DNA of 64,000 nucleotides from Notolepis coatsorum (lineage: Eukaryota > Chordata > Actinopteri > Aulopiformes > Paralepididae). The first letter of the stretch is position 1, and the number at the start of each line of letters is the position of its first letter. The position numbers were made by a program, and so were the translations under genes. The notes under the pieces were generated by a model that did no database searches, was not told the origin of the DNA, and saw only the letters and a program-made list of their open reading frames with translations. Shown here piece after piece: positions 1 through 16,709 of the stretch. The stretch is taken from the NCBI GenBank assembly GCA_963971535.1, contig OZ020599.1, positions 95,188,048-95,252,047 on the forward strand, read 5' to 3'.

Positions 1-240
1 TTGCTCTGATTGGCCAGCGATAATGCGCATGCGCGCGTTACCGGCGTAGGGAAAAGTCACATGAAACACTGCAGACCACTGATTGGTCAGAAGAGAGACA
101 CGTCACTCGTTGGAGGCTCTCCACAAAAACAGAAAGCCGCCATCTTTAATGTCTCGCATAGGATTTCATTTGCAGCAGGAACAAGTGCAATAAACAAAAA
201 AGGATACAGTCACTGTGTATTCTGCCTCATTTATTGATGA
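1..240. repeat. CpG-rich dispersed repeat, copy 1 (cut by window start)
   Basis: A 30-base block at 22-51 recurs exactly at 788-817. It contains the palindrome GCGCATGCGC, which matches the NRF1 consensus. Both copies are followed 160-180 bases later by the same GTGCAATAAAC string (185-195 and 970-980). I therefore read 1-240 and about 760-985 as two diverged copies of one repeat. The family is not recognised. A pair of duplicated promoter-like segments is the alternative. Confidence 0.45.
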
Positions 241-760
241 AACTAAACCGACATCAACACAATTTGCCACCGAGCCGAGAGTTTTGTCTCACAAAAAGAT
301 CGCTGACTTGTTAAGCTTGTTGTTAGGTTAGGTGCTAATGTTGTGCTAGCATTTTAGCATGGCTATCATACATAGCGTGATCAATATAACTCGCTATTGA
401 TTGTTTGTACTAGTAACTAATGGTTAATGCTAGTAGAATAGACACAATGTGAGGTAATCACCATCCATTTTAAACCGGTTATTACAATGCTAACGTTAGC
501 AGATAGACGCGAGACTGGTGCCGTTACAGCTTGTTAGCCTAATGCTAATGCTAACGTTAACGTTAGCAGATAGACATAGACACGAGAGCCTAGGTAACGT
601 TAAAGCAATGAGAGGTAGCGTTAGCAGAATAGACACAACAAGAGTCTCGTTAATGTTATTATTGATTGATTGATTGATTGAAAACTGTGTTTTACTCTGG
701 CTTGCGCCTAGCTCGTGGACATAGCTATGCTGGAGCTCTCAGCTGTACACCAGCAGCCCC
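240..760. other. Intergenic, GCTAAC/GTTAGC-rich, no gene seen
   Basis: Many short GCTAAC and GTTAGC words, common in fish intergenic DNA, and a short ATTG run near 660-680. No coding signal was seen. Confidence 0.5.
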
Positions 761-985
761 CGCCTCCCCACAGGGAGACAAGTACGAAATGCGCATGCGC
801 GCGTTACCGGCGTAGGGGGAAAACGAGCGTAGAGGGCTTGCCGATCGCTGGCCAATCGCAGCAACGCGGAAGGGCATGTTGGTTGCCGAAAGTATTCACG
901 CGACCTGGTGACCCTTGCCGCATGTCTTCCCCCATATCTCTCCTCCCATCCTTCCTCTCTGCCGGACTTGTGCAATAAACTAACA
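760..985. repeat. CpG-rich dispersed repeat, copy 2
   Basis: Second copy of the repeat at the window start. It shares the exact 30-base block (788-817) and the GTGCAATAAAC end (970-980), and runs directly into an AAT microsatellite. Confidence 0.45.
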
Positions 986-1001
986 CAAATCTACCAAAAA
1001 C

Positions 1002-1148
<147 letters not shown>

Positions 1149-1381
1149 TATTATAGGTAGTCTTGTGATTGATGCCTACATTCAATTAATTCCGGGGAAA
1201 AGCAGGACACATAATGATGATAAAATTATGTCATATGAAGGCCAAAACATGATGTTGTGTAACCCAACTTCATCAGGAGCAACACTATAACCCATCCATC
1301 TACATTCATTGCACACACATCCACATTGCACACACTCACTTTAAACACTCACCTTTAACATTCACTTCAGACACTTTAAAC

Positions 1382-1466
1382 CAGGGGTAGGCAACCCTAG
1401 GCACGCGTGCCTGCATAGGCACGCGGGGGCATTTTCATAGGCACAGGGGGCAGCATTAATTTTTTT

Positions 1467-1497
<31 letters not shown>

Positions 1498-2422
1498 GCT
1501 TTGAAATATTATAGTGAAATATTTTGCACTGTTGTCGCATTTATCTTGTTGAAATCCTCCCACAGGTTATTTTTACTACCACATGTTTAATTGAGACCCT
1601 TTATTTGTTTATTATTTCAATTTAGCTGGAAATACATTGCTACATCATTCAGTAACATTTGCAGAGCCTTATAACAAAAACATTATTACGGTAACCATTG
1701 TGACCAGTGGGATTAATCAACACATTTTATTATTTATTTTTCTATTTCATTGAACATTGCACATGTTAAAAGCAATTTTTTTACTCAAAATGTGAGTATT
1801 ACCAAGTCAACGTGTGTTATAAAACAATGACAATAAACATAGTTTTATTAGGTTGAAATAATGTGGTTGTGTACTTATTTTTCTGTTAACTTATTATGGA
1901 TTGAAAACTGAAAACCTTAATGCAGTAACTGAACTCAATATTTTAAAGTTCTGGTAACTTATTATTATTTATTTTTTTACAGTGTAGTCTTGCGATCAAT
2001 CAAAACTTATTTACACGATATACCTCACATTCACCCTCCATTCACATCCTGGTGTTCTCCATTAGGCCTGTAGGTGGAGCTATGACAGCACACGTACAGT
2101 ACACACGCCGATGGTGTGTGATGTGTCCAAAAATGAATGGGCAAATGTGAGTGAAATGGTCGCACTGTATGCAGCTGTTTGTCTGCATTGCACCCCCCCC
2201 CCCCCCCCCCAACTCAGATTTAGGGTTGATACAACCATCATAATAATATTGTTAATAATAACAATAACAATAATGATGTAATTATTAATAATGAGTAAAT
2301 TATCATTAAAAAGACCTGATTATGAGAAAAAATATTTACGATGCATGGAATATTGTTGAGGCACACTAGTTACAACTATATTTCAAACAGGCACTCCATG
2401 TCAAAAAGGTTGCTGACCCCTG
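1382..2422. mobile_element. hAT-like DNA transposon, complete non-autonomous copy (1041 bp)
   Basis: The left end CAGGGGTAGGCAACC and the right end, read on the other strand, CAGGGGTCAGCAACC form terminal inverted repeats of about 15 bp with two mismatches. The element is bracketed by a perfect 8-bp direct duplication CTTTAAAC (1374-1381 and 2423-2430). An 8-bp duplication with CAG...CTG ends is the hAT signature. The interior is AT-rich with an (AT)n run and a poly-C tract and has no transposase ORF, so it would depend on a transposase made elsewhere. Confidence 0.88.
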
Positions 2423-3100
2423 CTTTAAACACTACACCACATTTTTACATCTATTTATTACAAAATGATTTGCACTACATCCATACCTCATTTTAGCATT
2501 TTTAAAACTTTCATTTTGTACCTCATTGTTTACATTTTGTACTTAATTTTGTACTTTAGTTTGTATATTGTATATTTTGGATAGTTTTTGTACTTTTTTT
2601 TTTACTGTATGAAACACATTATCAGGGGGCTTCTACATTATATACATGATGTACTTATATGTGCCAAATAAAACAAAACTTGAGCATTTGGATCTTCGAA
2701 TCGAAGGAATTTGTATACAGCTTTCGAGAAGCTGCGTGGCTTTGCATCTTCATCCCATAGAACTGACCGCTATGAAAGCCAGAGACAAAAAATGCTCGGA
2801 GTTTCGTAAAAGTCAGTCAAAGCTTACCAAAAGCACGAGCAGTGAACTCCAAGCCCACGTGACTGAACTCAAACTAGAAAGAAACAGACTAAGAAATGAT
2901 GTAAACTCCATGATAAAAACTGTTAACAAAAATTTCATCAATGACAAAACTGAGGAAAACAAAAATAAACCATGTGAACTTTGGAAATTACTCAATAATC
3001 AACTATAGGCTGCAGTAAAAAACTCAACCAGGTTCTCAGACATAAACATAAAGACGGACAACACGCTCATCACAGACAAACTGGATGTAGCCAATTACTT

Positions 3101-3587
3101 TTTTTTTTTTTTTATCCACTTTTTCTCCCATTTTCTATATTTTCTCCCATCCCAATTTCATATCATCCAATTCAACCCTCCCCTGTCACAAACGCTGTTT
3201 CTTGCCTCCCACAAGCCGGCTGCAATGTGAACTAAGTCATACATAGCACAAGTCCCCTCCGGTACTTGAGGTAACAGCAGTCGCATCTTTTCACCTACGC
3301 AGCTCGATCTCTCAGTGGCGAGGAGTAACGCGTGGGAGGCTCACGCTGCCCCCGACACTTCCTGATTCTACTGCGCAGGCGCACCAACCGACCTGTAGGA
3401 GTCGCTGTCCACAACGCCCGATCCCCACCCATCAGTTTCCCACCCCCTAATACGGCCAATGTGTATTAGTATGAACGACCAGCTAAACTGAAAGCAATGT
3501 GGAGCGCTGGGCTGGGCTCGAACAGGCGAGCCCAGCGTCTCCGCATTCGTGGCGAGCGCCTTGCCCACTACGCCACGTAGCCGCCCC
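3101..3587 (-). mobile_element. tRNA-derived SINE nested in LINE copy A
   Basis: Read on the minus strand it starts with a tRNA-like head (box A-like TAGTGGGCAAGG, box B-like TGTTCGAGCCC) and ends in an A tail, visible as the T run at 3100-3115. It is flanked by a perfect 16-bp duplication ATGTAGCCAATTACTT (3085-3100 and 3588-3603). The interrupted LINE resumes in sense on the other side. Its body resembles the SINE at 20924-21265, so the two are probably related subfamilies. Confidence 0.9.
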
Positions 3588-3736
3588 ATGTAGCCAATTA
3601 CTTAAACACTTTCTTCACAAACATAGCCACAACACTGGTAAACAAACTACCCTCCCACTCAGGGCAGTATGGGGTAGAACACATAGTAGCATACTACAAG
3701 AACCTAGGCGTCCACAAAGACGATTTCAAACTGGAA

Positions 3737-4456
3737 ATGGTAACTACAGATGAGGTACTCAAAAAACTGAGCGCCCTCCAACCGAACAAGGCCACTGGCC
3801 ATGACAACATCCCCTCCAAATTCCTCAGAGACGCAGCAGCCGCCATCACCCCAGTCATCACACACATAATAAACCTCTCCATAAAACAGGGACACGTCCC
3901 CAAGGACTTCAAAATTGCGAGAGTAACACCCCTGCACAAAAAGGGCAGCAAATTAGACCCAGGCAACTACCGCCCTGTTTCTATCCTTACATCTAAACCT
4001 CGAAAGTCATGGAAAAAATAGTATACGAACAGGTCGAAAAGTACCTGCCTTCTCTATTTGAACGACCACATCAAGCAAGAGGTGGACGCGGGCAAATACT
4101 GCGGCATGGTCATGCTATACCTACAAAAGGCCTTCGACACTGTCAATCACACCATTCTGATTGACAAGCTAAAAGCAATTGGTTTTGATAGTTTATCAGT
4201 GAGCTGGATACAATCCTACCTGGAGGGGAGAGAACAGATGGTGGAGGTAAACGGTACCCTATCCCCTCCCCTCACAGTGAACTGTGGTGTTCCACAAGGA
4301 AGCATACTAGGACCGCTACTGTTCCTAATTTATGCAAATGACATGTCGTCAGCTTGTGACTGCAACTTGTTCCTGTTTGCGGACGACTCAGCCCTGCTGG
4401 TCTCTGACAAGAACAAGTTACAGGTTGAAAAAACCCTCAGCTCGGAACTAGGCTAA
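3737..4456 (+). pseudogene. LINE reverse transcriptase domain, fingers and palm, broken
   Basis: Open from 3737 to 4018, then from 4058 to 4453 in the same frame, with stops at 4019 and 4454. Residues visible are the PNKATGHDNIPSKFL fingers motif, GNYRPVSIL, the motif A aspartate in KAFDTVNH, the QGSILGPLLF loop, and FADD with both catalytic aspartates. In intact elements this enzyme copies its RNA at a nicked target site. Here the frame breaks make it non-functional. The family call is CR1/L2/Jockey-like, with the exact clade unsure. Confidence 0.85.
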
Positions 4457-4495
4457 ATCTGCATATGGCTCGCCGACAACAAACTATCATTACAC

Positions 4496-5245
4496 ATGGG
4501 CAAAACAGAGTCCATTCTCTTCGGTTCAAATAACAAACTCAGCAAGACCGACGGCTTCTCAGTTACAGTGGGTGACAATATTGTCACAAGGAAAGATGAA
4601 ATTACCTACCTGGGTTCCATCCTAGAGGCTAATCTTTCCTGTGACAAAATGGCATCCAATGTAATAAAAAAGGTCAACCAACGAACTCGATTCTTGTACC
4701 GGATCTCCTCTCTGGTAAACAAGAATACCCTGAAGACTCTGGCAGGAGCACTCATTCAAGGGTACTACGACTATGCTTGCACCTCATGGTACCAAAGCAC
4801 CTCAAAGGCACTAAAAACCAAATTACAAACATCTCAAAACAAACTAGTCAGACTACTGCTTGACCTGACTCCTAGAACCCACCTCACCCCTGCCCACTTT
4901 GCCAACCTAGGATGGCTTAGAGTAGACGACAGAGTACAGCAACTTGCAATGGGCCTGATCTACAAGATACACTACACGACCAAGGTACCCATGTACATGT
5001 CAAAATACTTCCCAAAGGTCAGTGAATACCACGATCACAACACCAGAGGGAGCTCCACAAATCATGTAAAACCCAGATTCGGCTCAAACAAGGGACTAAA
5101 CACGTTTTGCAATTATGCCACATCAATGTGGAACGCCCTACCCAAAGCTGTAAAGGAATGTGAATCACTACCCACTTTCAAAAACACTCTCAAAGAACAC
5201 CTACGGGAGACTGCAATTCGAAACTGGCCCCTACAAATGTCCTAA
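4496..5245 (+). pseudogene. LINE reverse transcriptase C-terminal part (249 codons)
   Basis: Continues the frame of 4058-4453 after the TAA at 4454. It holds the thumb and C-terminal region, ending with a stretch of the type FxNYATSMWNALPKAV and TFKNTLKEHL, typical of the C-terminus in CR1/L2-like LINEs. Near-identical stretches recur at 15555-16030 and 42807-43368, and on the minus strand near 35000-35062, which marks it as a repeat and not a host gene. Confidence 0.85.
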
Positions 5246-5283
5246 CCCAGTTGTACAGTAAAGACCAAGTATGGCCTTGTCAG

Positions 5284-5515
5284 TATTCCAATGTACAGTG
5301 CCCCCCCCCGTACCCAAACCCCCCCCCCCCCCACCTCCAATGTACAGCCCCACCCAACCCCACCCCACCTACCCCACCTCCTCCAATGTACAGTTTCTAT
5401 GTCAAATGTATGTCAGTATTCCAATGTACAGTGTCCCCCCCCCCCCCCACCTCCAATGTACAGCCCCACCCCACCCACCCAACCTCCTCCAATGTACAGT
5501 TTATATGTCAAATGT
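5284..5515 (+). repeat. C-rich variable tandem repeat in the LINE 3'UTR (copy A)
   Basis: Repeated CCAATGTACAGT words separated by poly-C/CCCACC tracts. The equivalent arrays differ in length and order in the other LINE copies (16087-16410, 34680-34900 reversed, 43405-43480). Confidence 0.85.
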
Positions 5516-5819
5516 ATACTCTTTTTCTGGATTTTTTTTAGTATCACAAACAGTACTGTATTTGCAAATCTGGTATGTCATAAATAGATGTAGCAGTACT
5601 GTCTATCTGTATGTCGTGTGTGTCATATGATGAATTGAAAATGGGGGACCCTGATGTAAACAAGACGAAAGTCTTTCTCTGGTCTGCATCCCCTTAACAA
5701 TTGTATGTATTGAGCTGTACTGTACTGTACCCATTCTGCAATCTGTTAATAAACTTTTCAATCAATCAATCAATCAATCAATCAAGAATAGACCCCCCCC
5801 CCCCCCCCCACCGTCCCAA

Positions 5820-6041
5820 TCTTGTAGAGTGCGCGCGGCGCGTCGGGTCGCCATGGGGTGGTCGGGGGCGGGGCGAGTGTTGCTGCAGCTGTCCATGGTT
5901 GTGCTGCTGGGTGATGATGCGTACAGTGGGCTGGGGTGCGTGCAGGATGCAACCATAGTCAGATCACACCATCTGAAATTACAACCCGCCGGGACGTTTG
6001 TTGTTTTTTTTGTTGCTACGTATCAAAGCCGACTGAAAGGT
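5820..6041 (+). promoter_or_regulatory. Candidate 5' non-coding exon / CpG-rich promoter region of dnajc5
   Basis: A short CpG-dense stretch (5828-5880) includes a GC box GGGGCGGGG. It ends at a good splice donor (AAAG then GTGAGC) near 6041. It lies about 1.1 kb upstream of the first coding exon of dnajc5, which itself begins after an acceptor at 7169, so an upstream non-coding exon must exist. This is the best visible candidate, but transcript data are needed to confirm it. Confidence 0.3.
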
Positions 6042-7189
6042 GAGCGTCCGCATGTATTTGGATGATTTTTCTCTCTCTCGAGATATTGCCCCCCCTGCCC
6101 TTGAAAACGACTGCCGACGATCCTGGTCCTATTCTATTTCGCATCAAGAGAAGGCCAGGAAAAGCAAACCAACATGGATGCTGTGCGCTAAAGAAGCAGT
6201 GCTGTTGATGATGCTGGCACAGATTATGCTCAAAGCAGCATCGTATACACTCAAGAGTCTAATCCTGCATATTGACAGATGACTTGGGGCGGATCGCGGA
6301 TTGTGCTAAAGGTGGCAGTTTGCAGCGTTGTCAGTGCGCAATAGCTAACGTTTAACGGGTGAAACGGCCCAAAATGAATCAGCATTGGTAACGTTAATTC
6401 AATTGTGTCAAGATGGCATTTTAGTAGCAGCTGTATTCTTGGAAATAGCCGTACACCTTTTTACGACTAGTGCGTCATTTCCATAAATCCTTCTTTTTTT
6501 GCAGCATATGCTGTGCTCTTTGGGTGTCACTTGCACCAGTATGAGCATTCAGTACTGCTAGCTGGATGTCAGAATATTATCAGTTGTACAGATAAATATG
6601 GGCACCATTTACAATATCCAAATAGAGAGAGAGACAAATTAAAATCTACCCCCTGGCAAGCATTTTCCTCTTCACTGCTCAGGGTCTCATTGATGCCAAT
6701 TCCATTGATTGCTTGGTTCTTTTTCACAGTCTGTGGGCCAACATTAAGATCATTTGTCATTCTTATAATGCAGGTTGCAGGAAACATTTCACCAGTTGCT
6801 ACATGATTCAGATGTGTTCAGAGCACTGAATAGCATGATATCATCTCTGTGTATCATTCATTTTCCATTTTGTTTCAATAGTGTCAAGGCCCCGCACCGC
6901 CCCACAAACGTCCCCTCTTCAGCAATTACGTATTCACGTTGAATAGGAGTGACTCCACGTTTAATCTGGAGCTTGCTAGTAGTATTACTGAGAGTAGCTA
7001 TACATTATTCATAAAAAAATATAGCATACTCCTATTTGAGCACACTATGCCTGGGCCTGTAGGCTTGTTACATGTCCGTGTAGATGACAGGAGATCATGT
7101 ATAAAGAGGCTAGTAGTTACACACAGACCCAGTTGCATTTGCTCATGTTTTCCCCCCCCTGTGTTTTAGATTTGGGGACGTGAGACATA

Positions 7190-11702
<4,513 letters not shown>

Positions 11703-14650
11703 CCCTCCACCCCCCCCCCCCCCCCCTCCTCCCTCCCTCCTCCGCCCTCCTCCTCCTCTGTGTCCTGGCCTGCGGCCCTGCCTGCTTCCCCGCTCCACCG
11801 TAACGAGATGAACGAGAGGGTGGCGATCTGTTTCAGTTTCCCAGCGACGGCCGTCTAACCCGGAGAGAGGGGGCGAGCGAGCGAGCGTGGTCCACGAAAA
11901 GGAACCAATGTGAAGACCAGCCCCTTCCCTTCCCTTCCCTCCCTCTCCCTTCCACCCTCCCAGAGTGGTCCACCCCCCACGCACGAAGAAGACGAGAAGG
12001 AAAGAGATGGTCTCCCTTTCGTGTCTCCTCCTGTAATCTCTTGGCCTTTAACCTCACCGTTCGCCGACCCCCACTGTTCCCTCTCTCTCTCCGCGTTTGG
12101 CGTCATGGCGTAGCATGCACTGTTGAAAAAGAGTTGTCATTGTTTCCCCACATTTTCTTTCCTCTCTTTTGTGACTTTTTTTCCCCGAGGAGTTTTCCCG
12201 ATGTTTGGTGCATAGCGTACGTGCAATATGTCCATGATATGAGTGTCGTCGACCTGGGGGTACAGTTTACTTTGTGTTTTCTTCGTCAAAGGGATGAGAG
12301 AGGCGTGTGGCTCAGGGAGGCGTGGGTTAGTGAGGTGCGGTGACGTTGTCTTCGGCGGTCGTGTCACCTTTACACCTTCGAGGACGGGAGCTGTCACGTT
12401 AGATGGGACCTTTTCTCAGTTCCGGATCGCTGTCGACAATTGCATTAGTTTGAAATGCCAGCTCCGTTCCTTAGACCTTTTTCTTTTTTCCTTTTTTTTT
12501 TTAAGACCTATTGCGTTTAACACTGTGTTTGTTCTCCCTGTGTCCCCCGAGTGTCTTGATCGTGACGTATGGCGTTTATGAGGCACAGGAGCTCTGTTTA
12601 AAAGGACAATTTTATCATAAAAGGCTGCTGTTTTGACTTAGTTATTGAACATAATACTTTTAACTTGGGTTTTCCTTCCCGGTGTTGCTGAACAGGTTAT
12701 CGTGATGACTTAGTATCAGGAGATCATGTTTTTCTTTTTATTGATTTGCACATATTTAAGCCATTGGTCTGATGAGGTATGTTTCACCCCTGAGTAGTAA
12801 TGGTTGGAGTCTTTTTAATTTAATTTTTTTTGGTGAAATCGCTTTATGTTCAGTGAAACATAGCGTATTTCTTAAATTGAATTGAATCATCTTTTATTTC
12901 ATTTCAGCAGTTCGTTCTTCATCCTTGTGAAAACACACTTCACAAAGACAAAACAAGCTTTCGAAGGTAGTCTCAAATGTATTATATGATAACATGTGAT
13001 TTATAGTGTTGTTATGGTTGCTAGTTTTCCATCAAAGATTGAGGTTAAACTCTTTACTACTTTTCCTCGATAAAGTATCTTGGCTGAAGGAGAACTTGAG
13101 ACGGTGAGTATAAAATGTTAGGTCTAAAGTGGCAAAACTAAATCAGCGAGATAACTCCACGAGAGGCTGAAGGACATCCATTGGTTCCTCTTCATGTTCG
13201 TGTGAGTGTTATTGATGTAGGCCCTTGTTACCAGTACCTTCTTTTCACGTGGGAAATTATATTGCTAAAGCCAAGGACCCGACGGACCCTCGCCAGTCCA
13301 GAGTAGAGCTGTAGATAGACACAGTAGATCTCTATCAGTAATACTTCTGGTTCAGAGGGTAACCTGGTTCTAATTCTGAGCCGTCTTCAATATATAATTA
13401 GTGGATATGAGTTGGTGGGGGAGGGGAAAAAACCATTTCATACTTTTCTTTCCATGTATAGGCTGCCTACAGAATATCTGTGTAAAATGGTGATAAAGGG
13501 GCTGTTCTTTCAAAATTCAAACCCTTACCCGGAGTGTTATCTATCCATCCAGATTGTCTAGGATGAGACATTGCTTTTGAGTTTTTCCAAATACATCTTT
13601 TGGTGCTTTTAAGAGCCACAAATTGAGTGCCAGTTTGTAGTGGACTGACGGTAGACATCTCTATGGCAGATCCTCTCCAGAACTATAGCACTGAAACATT
13701 CTGGATCGATAAGACGCCACTCCGGGTTTAAGGGGGGAAATATGTATTTTAGAATTTTGGGTGAATTTCCCCTTTTAAATCATTTGAAGAATATTATCAT
13801 CTTTTTTTATTTGTATAGTGTTAAAAAGAAAGTCAGATGACTATGACCTTTTTGTCCAATCCTGTGATTGTTTACCAATGTTGAACTTTAATAATCTCTA
13901 TAGAAGCATTCGCTCACAGTGCACTACATGTGTGAGATGGCACTACAGGCAGCTCAGAAATGAACTACAGTACATTCTCTCCATACCACTGATGACGCAT
14001 ATGTCACCACAAATTCGGGAATTGCCATAACCCATAACAATCTTCACCATTTTGTTGGATACATAACTGCTAATAATAATGTGTTTCAATGGTTTACAAT
14101 GGGGTGAGCTCCTATTGGCTGCCCTCTGCTATTAATGGTCTGGGTGTTGACCTCTGTGTGACCCTTTTATGATGTTTCATGTAACCCCTGATAAAAAAAA
14201 AACATAGATGTACCTGTTATGGCTTTTTCATTGAGATACTGAAACAATGCTACTGTAAATGTTCTGAGTTGAATGCAATATGTGTTGAGAAAAAATATAT
14301 ATAGATCAATGATCAGGAAATGGCTCCATAAAAATATCTCGAGACAACATAGTATATAGTGTAACTATAGTTAAATGGTTATATGATGCATTTTTTTAAT
14401 AGTATTTATTTCATATTTTGTCATTTTTCCAAACGATGATCGACTATATGATTTTAAATGGTATGGTGTGATATGGCCATTAAATTTTTGCAACGCATGG
14501 TTTAATGGTTAAGGTCGCTTGTAAATACACTTGGCCTATATGAAGTATACATCTTTATGTTGTAGCATGGTAATCGTGTGTCTGACAGAAAACAAGTGGA
14601 TCATTGATCTGATTTGCTGTTGTTGAATAAATATTCCTGAACATTTTGGC
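11703..14650 (+). other. dnajc5: dnajc5 3'UTR (probable), about 2.9 kb
   Basis: Unlike its surroundings this stretch is largely free of recognisable repeats. It ends near an AATAAA signal at 14626-14631. Mammalian DNAJC5 also has a multi-kilobase 3'UTR. A second AATAAA-like word sits near 14813. The exact polyadenylation site is inferred. Confidence 0.6.
14626..14631 (+). terminator. Polyadenylation signal AATAAA, probable dnajc5 3' end
   Basis: Canonical hexamer after a long T/A-rich UTR, about 2.9 kb after the dnajc5 stop codon. Confidence 0.5.
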
Positions 14651-15339
14651 TTGGTCCCCTGGCAGTTATGATTTAATGTCATCCCTGCATGTCCTACATT
14701 CAAGAGCACTGGAAGCAGAATGATTGGAAAACATTGTCAGCTTGAATTGTGTAATTATTAGTCTGCATTAGACACAAGCTCAGATTAACTATTCATATTT
14801 GATACATTTAGGAAATAAATGTTTAGGCACAAAAGTAATTATTTGATGCATTTTATATTTTGGCTGATATGTGGCCTGTGTTTTAGCAAAAGTCATGAAA
14901 CACACATCATATTAAGCACCAGCATTTATTTGGCACACCTTGTCAAAGGTAATTTCACAGTATCGGGTATGGGAACTATACACCCATTTTCAGAATTCAA
15001 ACATGTTATTTATATGGTCTACGAGCTGTCCAAAAATGTTAGTGAACATGAACAACTCTCTTCCAAATACCAAAACAAAGAGTGTGTAGAGACAGTCACA
15101 GGCAGACTTGGTAAACACAGGTTTAATATACCGGAAGGGGTACAGGTAAATCAAAAGAGTTGCAGCTGGATGACTCAGAGTGGACACTGGCCTGGCCAGG
15201 TGTATCCAAAGTGAGCTCCTGATAAACAAAGTTGTTCACATTATATACACAAGGGAGAGTACAGTAGGTGTGTCCACTCCAGTGTTTGAGGTTTCTTCAC
15301 TGGAGATGTGAGACGTCTGTGTCCGGTAGGGGAGAGGGG

Positions 15340-15540
15340 GGGGGGGGGGGGGGTTAGGATCTGTGAATATTATATGAAATGAAGTGTTCTGGCTCCGTAG
15401 GGGGAAGTTAGGATCTGTGAATATGGAAAGTGAGGTGTTTTGGCTTCGTGGGGGGGGGGGGGGGGGGGGTCTGTGAAGGGGGGTGAAGTGTTTGAGAAGA
15501 CGAGGAACACAATGGAGGGTGGGTCTTTGGTTTTCTTTGT
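15340..15540. repeat. G-rich minisatellite, locus 2
   Basis: Same unit and same 3' flank (GAACACAATGGAGGGTGG) as 10486-10790. It abuts the 5' truncation point of LINE copy B. Confidence 0.85.
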
Positions 15541-15554
15541 TTCATATAATATTC

Positions 15555-16706
15555 ACAAGAATACCCTGAAGACTCTAGCAGGAGCACTCATTCAAGGGTA
15601 CTACGACTATGCTTGCACCTCATGGTACCAAAGCACCTCAAAGGCGCTAAAAACAAAATTACAAACATCTCAAAACAAACTGGTCAGACTACTGCTTGAC
15701 CTTACTCCTAGAACCCACCTCACCCCTGCCCACTTTGACAACCTAGGATGGCTTAGAGTAGACGACAGAGTACAGCAACTTGCAATGGGCCTGGTCTACA
15801 AGATACACTACACGACCAAGGTACCCATGTACATGACTAAATACTTCCCAAAGGTCAGTGAATACCACGATCACAACACCAGAGGGAGCTCCACAATCAT
15901 GTTAAACCCAGATTCGGCTCAAACAAGGGACTAAACACGTTTCGCAATTATGCCACATCAATGTGGAACGCCCTACCCAAAGCTGTAAAGGAATGTGAAT
16001 CACTACCCACTTTCAAAAACACTCTCAAAAACACCTAAGGGAGACTGCAACTCGAAACTGGCCCCTGTAAATGTCCGAACACAACCCCCGCCAATGTACA
16101 GTAAATTACCAAGTATGGTCTTGTCAATAATCCAATGTACAGTGTTGTTTGTACAGTTGTACAGTGTCCCCCACCCACCCCTCCTACCCACCCCCCCCCC
16201 CACCCACCCAACCACCTCCAATGTACAGTCCAATGTACAGTCCCATAATCCAATGTACAGTGTTGTTTGTACAGTTATACAGTGTCCCCCACCCACCCCT
16301 CCTACCCAACCCCCCCCCCCCCCCCCCACTCCTACCCCCCCCCCCCCCACTCCTACCCCCCCCCCCCCAACCACCTCCAGTCCCACCCCCACCTACCCAA
16401 TCCAATGTACAGTTTCTACGCCTAATGTATATACTCTTTTCTTTCTGGACTCTTTTTGTATCACAAATACAGTACTGTAATTGCAAATCTGGTATGTCAT
16501 AAATGTATAGATGTAGCAGTACTGTCTATCTGTATGTCATGTATGTCATATATGTTACGATGAATTGGAAATGGGGGACCCTGGTGGAAACAAGACGAAA
16601 GTCTTTCTCTGGTCTGCATCCCCTTAACAATTGTATGTATTGAGCTGTACTGCACTGTACCCATTCTGCAATCTGTTAATAAAGTTTTCATTCATTCATT
16701 CATTCA
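15555..16706 (+). mobile_element. LINE copy B, 5' truncated
   Basis: Starts inside the reverse transcriptase C-terminal region and is nearly identical to copy A. It continues through a degraded C-terminus with a frameshift near 15893, the C-rich variable repeat (16087-16410), the conserved 3' segment and an (ATTC)n tail. Confidence 0.9.
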
Positions 16707-16709
16707 GAC

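Larger units (their letters stand above)
2640..5785 (+). mobile_element. Non-LTR retrotransposon (LINE), longest copy A, 5' truncated and decayed
   Basis: Encodes a reverse transcriptase-like protein in pieces. The linker before the palm is at about 2700-3008 (stop TAG at 3006). Fingers and palm lie at 3737-4456, with the motif A string KAFDTVNH, then VPQGSILGPLLF, then the catalytic FADDS. The C-terminal domain is at 4496-5245. Breaks are a stop near 4019 with a local frame change, a probable small deletion near 4065-4075, and a stop at 4454. The motif order and the C-terminal WNxLP...FK...L pattern fit the CR1/L2/Jockey group. The endonuclease domain is missing, as expected for a 5' truncation. 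A SINE is inserted at 3101-3587. The 3' end is a C-rich variable repeat, a conserved 3' segment and an (AATC)n tail. The exact 5' boundary is uncertain. Confidence 0.88.

Noticed and set aside
5251-5630. Proline-rich overlapping ORFs
   Set aside because: They are frames of the C-rich variable repeat in the LINE 3'UTR; the same applies at 15995-16502 and 34595-34875.
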